Made by a program: the position numbers and the translations under genes. From contig JAJDEQ010000205.1 of NCBI GenBank assembly GCA_029259695.1, positions 1-64,000 of the forward strand: a stretch of DNA of 64,000 nt. The letters are read 5' to 3'. This stretch comes from Planctomycetota bacterium (GTDB lineage: Bacteria; Planctomycetota; B15-G4). Every line of letters starts with the position of its first letter. The stretch's first letter is position 1. The notes below the pieces were generated by a model. It was not told where the DNA came from and did not search any database. It saw only the letters and a list, made by a program, of their open reading frames with translations. Shown here in pieces: positions 62,139 through 64,000 of this stretch.

Positions 62139-62507
62139 ATGGACTTACTGCTAGCCACCAAGATGTCGCGCAGCCTCAAGGCCGTCAGCGACGTCAACCG
62201 GATCCGCATCCTGGGGATCCTGGTGACCGGCGAGCACTGCGTGTCCGACCTGGTCGAGCGCCTGGCGATCGATCAGCCGAAGGTCTCGCACCATCTCGCG
62301 ATCCTGCGCGGCGCCGGCATCATCCACAGCCGCCGCCAGGGTCGGCACATCAACTACTCGATCCGCGCTTCGGTGCACAAGCGAGTCGAGACCGGCCAGG
62401 GCGTGATGGACGTGTTCGATCTGGGCGAGCTCTCGATCAGCTTCCGCTTCTACGAGAGCGGCGAAGGTCACGCCTCGATGGAACTCGGCGCCAGCTCCCC
62501 GGGCTGA
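62139..62507 (+). CDS. ArsR family regulator lacking the metal-site cysteine pair
   Basis: The 122-aa protein has the ArsR wHTH: LKAVSDVNRIRILGILVTG, CVSDLVERLAIDQPKVSHHLAILR and HSRRQGRHINYSI. Position EHCVSD has only one Cys, without the CxC of As/Cd sensors, so a different ligand or redox cue is likely. GGGAGAGG and GAAGG precede the ATG. It is divergent from the flavoprotein gene (297 bp apart) and may control it. Confidence 0.85.
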   Translation: MDLLLATKMSRSLKAVSDVNRIRILGILVTGEHCVSDLVERLAIDQPKVSHHLAILRGAGIIHSRRQGRHINYSIRASVHKRVETGQGVMDVFDLGELSISFRFYESGEGHASMELGASSPG

Positions 62508-62677
62508 CGCAGCCTGCGCCCTCATCCGCGGCTCCCCGGGCCGATCGACAGGCCGGTTGCGCAAAACGCTTGCAGAACTGTGCCGAGGGCCCTGCCTCGA
62601 TCGGGACCGGACGCCGACGTCCCTGCCTTCTCGCCGGTCGCCGCGCGTGCGTCGCGGGCAGCGCGGACGGCGCGGGC

Positions 62678-62941
62678 TCAGCTCGAGCCGGCGCGCTCGG
62701 GGTTGGTCTCGCTCGAGCTGTCTTCCTTCGGGTTCTTGCGCAGCTCGAACTCGAAGCGCGCGTTCGCCGGTGCGTAGCGCAGGCGACCTTCGCGACACTC
62801 GGGACAGATCCAGTCGAGCAGAGCGGACATGTCGGCGTTGTAGTGGATCAACATGTTGTTGTTGCGGTTGATCCAGCACTCGAACAGGCACTGTGGGTTG
62901 TCGCAGCTGAACTTCAACAGCGACAGCATGGTGCTCTTCAT
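62678..62941 (-). CDS. small zinc-ribbon-like hypothetical protein
   Basis: The 87-aa protein starts MKSTMLSLLKFSCDNPQCLFECW and contains ICPECREG, giving CxxxxC and CxxC pairs that could form a zinc knuckle. A polar C-terminal tail follows (FEFELRKNPKEDSSSE). The family is not recognised. Confidence 0.55.
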   Translation of the reverse strand: MKSTMLSLLKFSCDNPQCLFECWINRNNNMLIHYNADMSALLDWICPECREGRLRYAPANARFEFELRKNPKEDSSSETNPERAGSS

Positions 62942-63138
62942 GGTCCGGTCTCCCGTGCTCGAGGGCGCCCGTGCGGGCCGGTACGCGACACGCTTGGGCA
63001 GACGATCGACTCGCTCACGTCGCCGCCAAGATTACCCCATCGCATCGCGAATCCGAGCAAGGACCTGCCGGTCATCCCGGCGGCGAATGGGCGTTTGCTG
63101 GCCACAGACGAGGGAGAAAGCCGCCAAACGCGCCCGGC

Positions 63139-64000
63139 TCAGGAGCGCGCCAGGCGCTCCTGGACGCGCGAGTTCCCGAGCCGGTCCTTCTCGATCCTCG
63201 CCAGCCGGTCATCGGTGACGTCGCCCGTCGGGTAGATCCCGCTGAAGCAGGCGGAGCACGACTGCTTCAGATCCTCGTTGCCCTCGCGCACCGACTCGGC
63301 GAGGTTGTCGAGCGTCTGGTACACGACGCCGTCGGCCCCGATCTCCTTGGCGATCTCCTCCGGCGTGCGGTCGCGGGCCACGAACTCGTTCTTCGTCGAC
63401 ATGTCGATGCCGTAGATGCACGGGTACCGGAGGGGCGGTGACACCGATGCGAAGTAGACCTTGCGCGCTCCCGCGCGCCGGGCCATCTCGACGATCTCGC
63501 GCGAGGTGTTGCCGCGCACGATCGAGTCGTCGACGAGCAGCACGTCCTTGCCCTCGAATTCGATCTGGATCGGGTTGAGCTTCTGGCGGATCGAACTGCG
63601 CCGCGACGCGTTGCTGGACATGATGAACGTGCGGCCGATGTAACGGTTCTTGACCAGACCCTCGCGGTACTTGATGCCGATCGTCCGCGCCATGGCCATG
63701 GCCGACGTCGTCGCCGACTCCGGCACGGGGATGACCACGTCCGCCTGCCAGCCGGTGTCGTCCCAGATCGCCGCCATCTTCTCGCCCAGGCGCATGCGCG
63801 TCTTGTACACGCTCACTTTGTCGAGGAAGGAGTCGGGCCGCGCGAAGTAGACCCACTCGAACAGGCACGGCGTGTGCGGGCCGTCCACGAGCTTCTTGCG
63901 GTGGGGTACGCCGTCCTTGCCGATGAACAGCGCCTCGCCGGCCTCCAGGTCGAACGTGTTGTGGAAGTCGAGCATGTCCATCAGGACGCTCTCGGACGCC
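63139..64000 (-). CDS. purF: amidophosphoribosyltransferase, C-terminal part (5' end beyond window)
   Basis: The first committed step of purine synthesis (PRPP + glutamine to phosphoribosylamine). Only the PRTase half is in the window, about 287 codons, open through position 64000. The PRPP loop is VLLVDDSIVRGNTSREIV. Typical PurF segments are CLFEWVYFARPDS, VVIPVPESATTSA, RRSSIRQKLNPI, GIDMSTKNEFVA and SCSACFSGIYPTGDV. The N-terminal Ntn-hydrolase domain and propeptide are outside the window. Confidence 0.93.
   Translation of the reverse strand, partial: ASESVLMDMLDFHNTFDLEAGEALFIGKDGVPHRKKLVDGPHTPCLFEWVYFARPDSFLDKVSVYKTRMRLGEKMAAIWDDTGWQADVVIPVPESATTSAMAMARTIGIKYREGLVKNRYIGRTFIMSSNASRRSSIRQKLNPIQIEFEGKDVLLVDDSIVRGNTSREIVEMARRAGARKVYFASVSPPLRYPCIYGIDMSTKNEFVARDRTPEEIAKEIGADGVVYQTLDNLAESVREGNEDLKQSCSACFSGIYPTGDVTDDRLARIEKDRLGNSRVQERLARS

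Overview
The window is GC-rich, single-scaffold bacterial DNA. The gene content suggests a planctomycete-like organism. Several large secreted proteins (parallel beta-helix, FG-GAP/VCBS repeat and beta-propeller types) share a C-terminal domain of about 115 residues with an 'APFKGGTLVP'-like motif and a late 'QWW' motif. There is also a secreted DUF1080 protein and many lipoproteins. The lineage is an inference from recalled gene repertoires; no rRNA or tRNA is visible to confirm it.

Layout. 0.4-7.1 kb: small conserved-family genes, mostly on the minus strand (zinc-ribbon protein, BNR repeat protein, Asp/Asn hydroxylase, six-TM protein, DUF5946, GNAT, a YjbR protein with a histone-like tail, DUF1801, DUF2283-like). 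7.2-18.4 kb: secreted repeat proteins, an ArsR-AHSA1-DUF1579 operon, and two DNA-alkylation-repair-like HEAT proteins. 18.4-24.6 kb: small membrane or zinc-ribbon proteins, a lipoprotein beta-propeller, a frameshifted lipoprotein, a HExxH lipoprotein and a class C beta-lactamase-like hydrolase.

24.7-36.1 kb is an accessory stretch. The 27-33.6 kb part is visibly less GC-rich than its surroundings. It encodes a TIR-phosphoribosyltransferase fusion, a 174-aa protein of unknown family, a 1701-aa DUF4011-SF1 helicase-Vsr-like nuclease coupled to a truncated TcmP-like ORF, a GIY-YIG protein, and a second TIR protein further on. Two well-folding integron attC sites, one decayed attC and further attC-like repeats punctuate this stretch. 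Cassette genes and attC sites all point to the minus strand. No integron integrase is in the window, so this resembles an integrase-less attC cluster carrying defence-type genes. Two short ORFs of exactly 47 codons, each with a near-perfect Shine-Dalgarno and related leader sequence, lie just upstream of the TIR-PRTase gene and the GIY-YIG gene. This leader-plus-effector arrangement is the best candidate here for something undescribed.

36.2-52.2 kb: DUF1080 lipoprotein, cysteine-desulfurase-like enzyme, Fpg glycosylase, a GT4 glycosyltransferase, an FG-GAP secreted protein, an intergenic stretch with a duplicated hairpin-plus-ATG element, a Tat-exported FAD oxidoreductase, an epimerase, and an AttEFGH-like ABC transporter in which permease and AttH/CrtC-like domains are fused. 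52.4-64 kb: two equal-length radical-SAM paralogues separated by a 32-bp minisatellite, a solute-binding lipoprotein, DUF362 and YbjN-like genes, another GT4 enzyme, a UDP-galactopyranose-mutase-like flavoprotein, an ArsR regulator and the 3' part of purF. The radical-SAM, glycosyltransferase and flavoprotein genes together suggest envelope glycan or lipid biosynthesis, which is an inference.

Most long overlapping antisense ORFs are GC-driven shadows and were left out.
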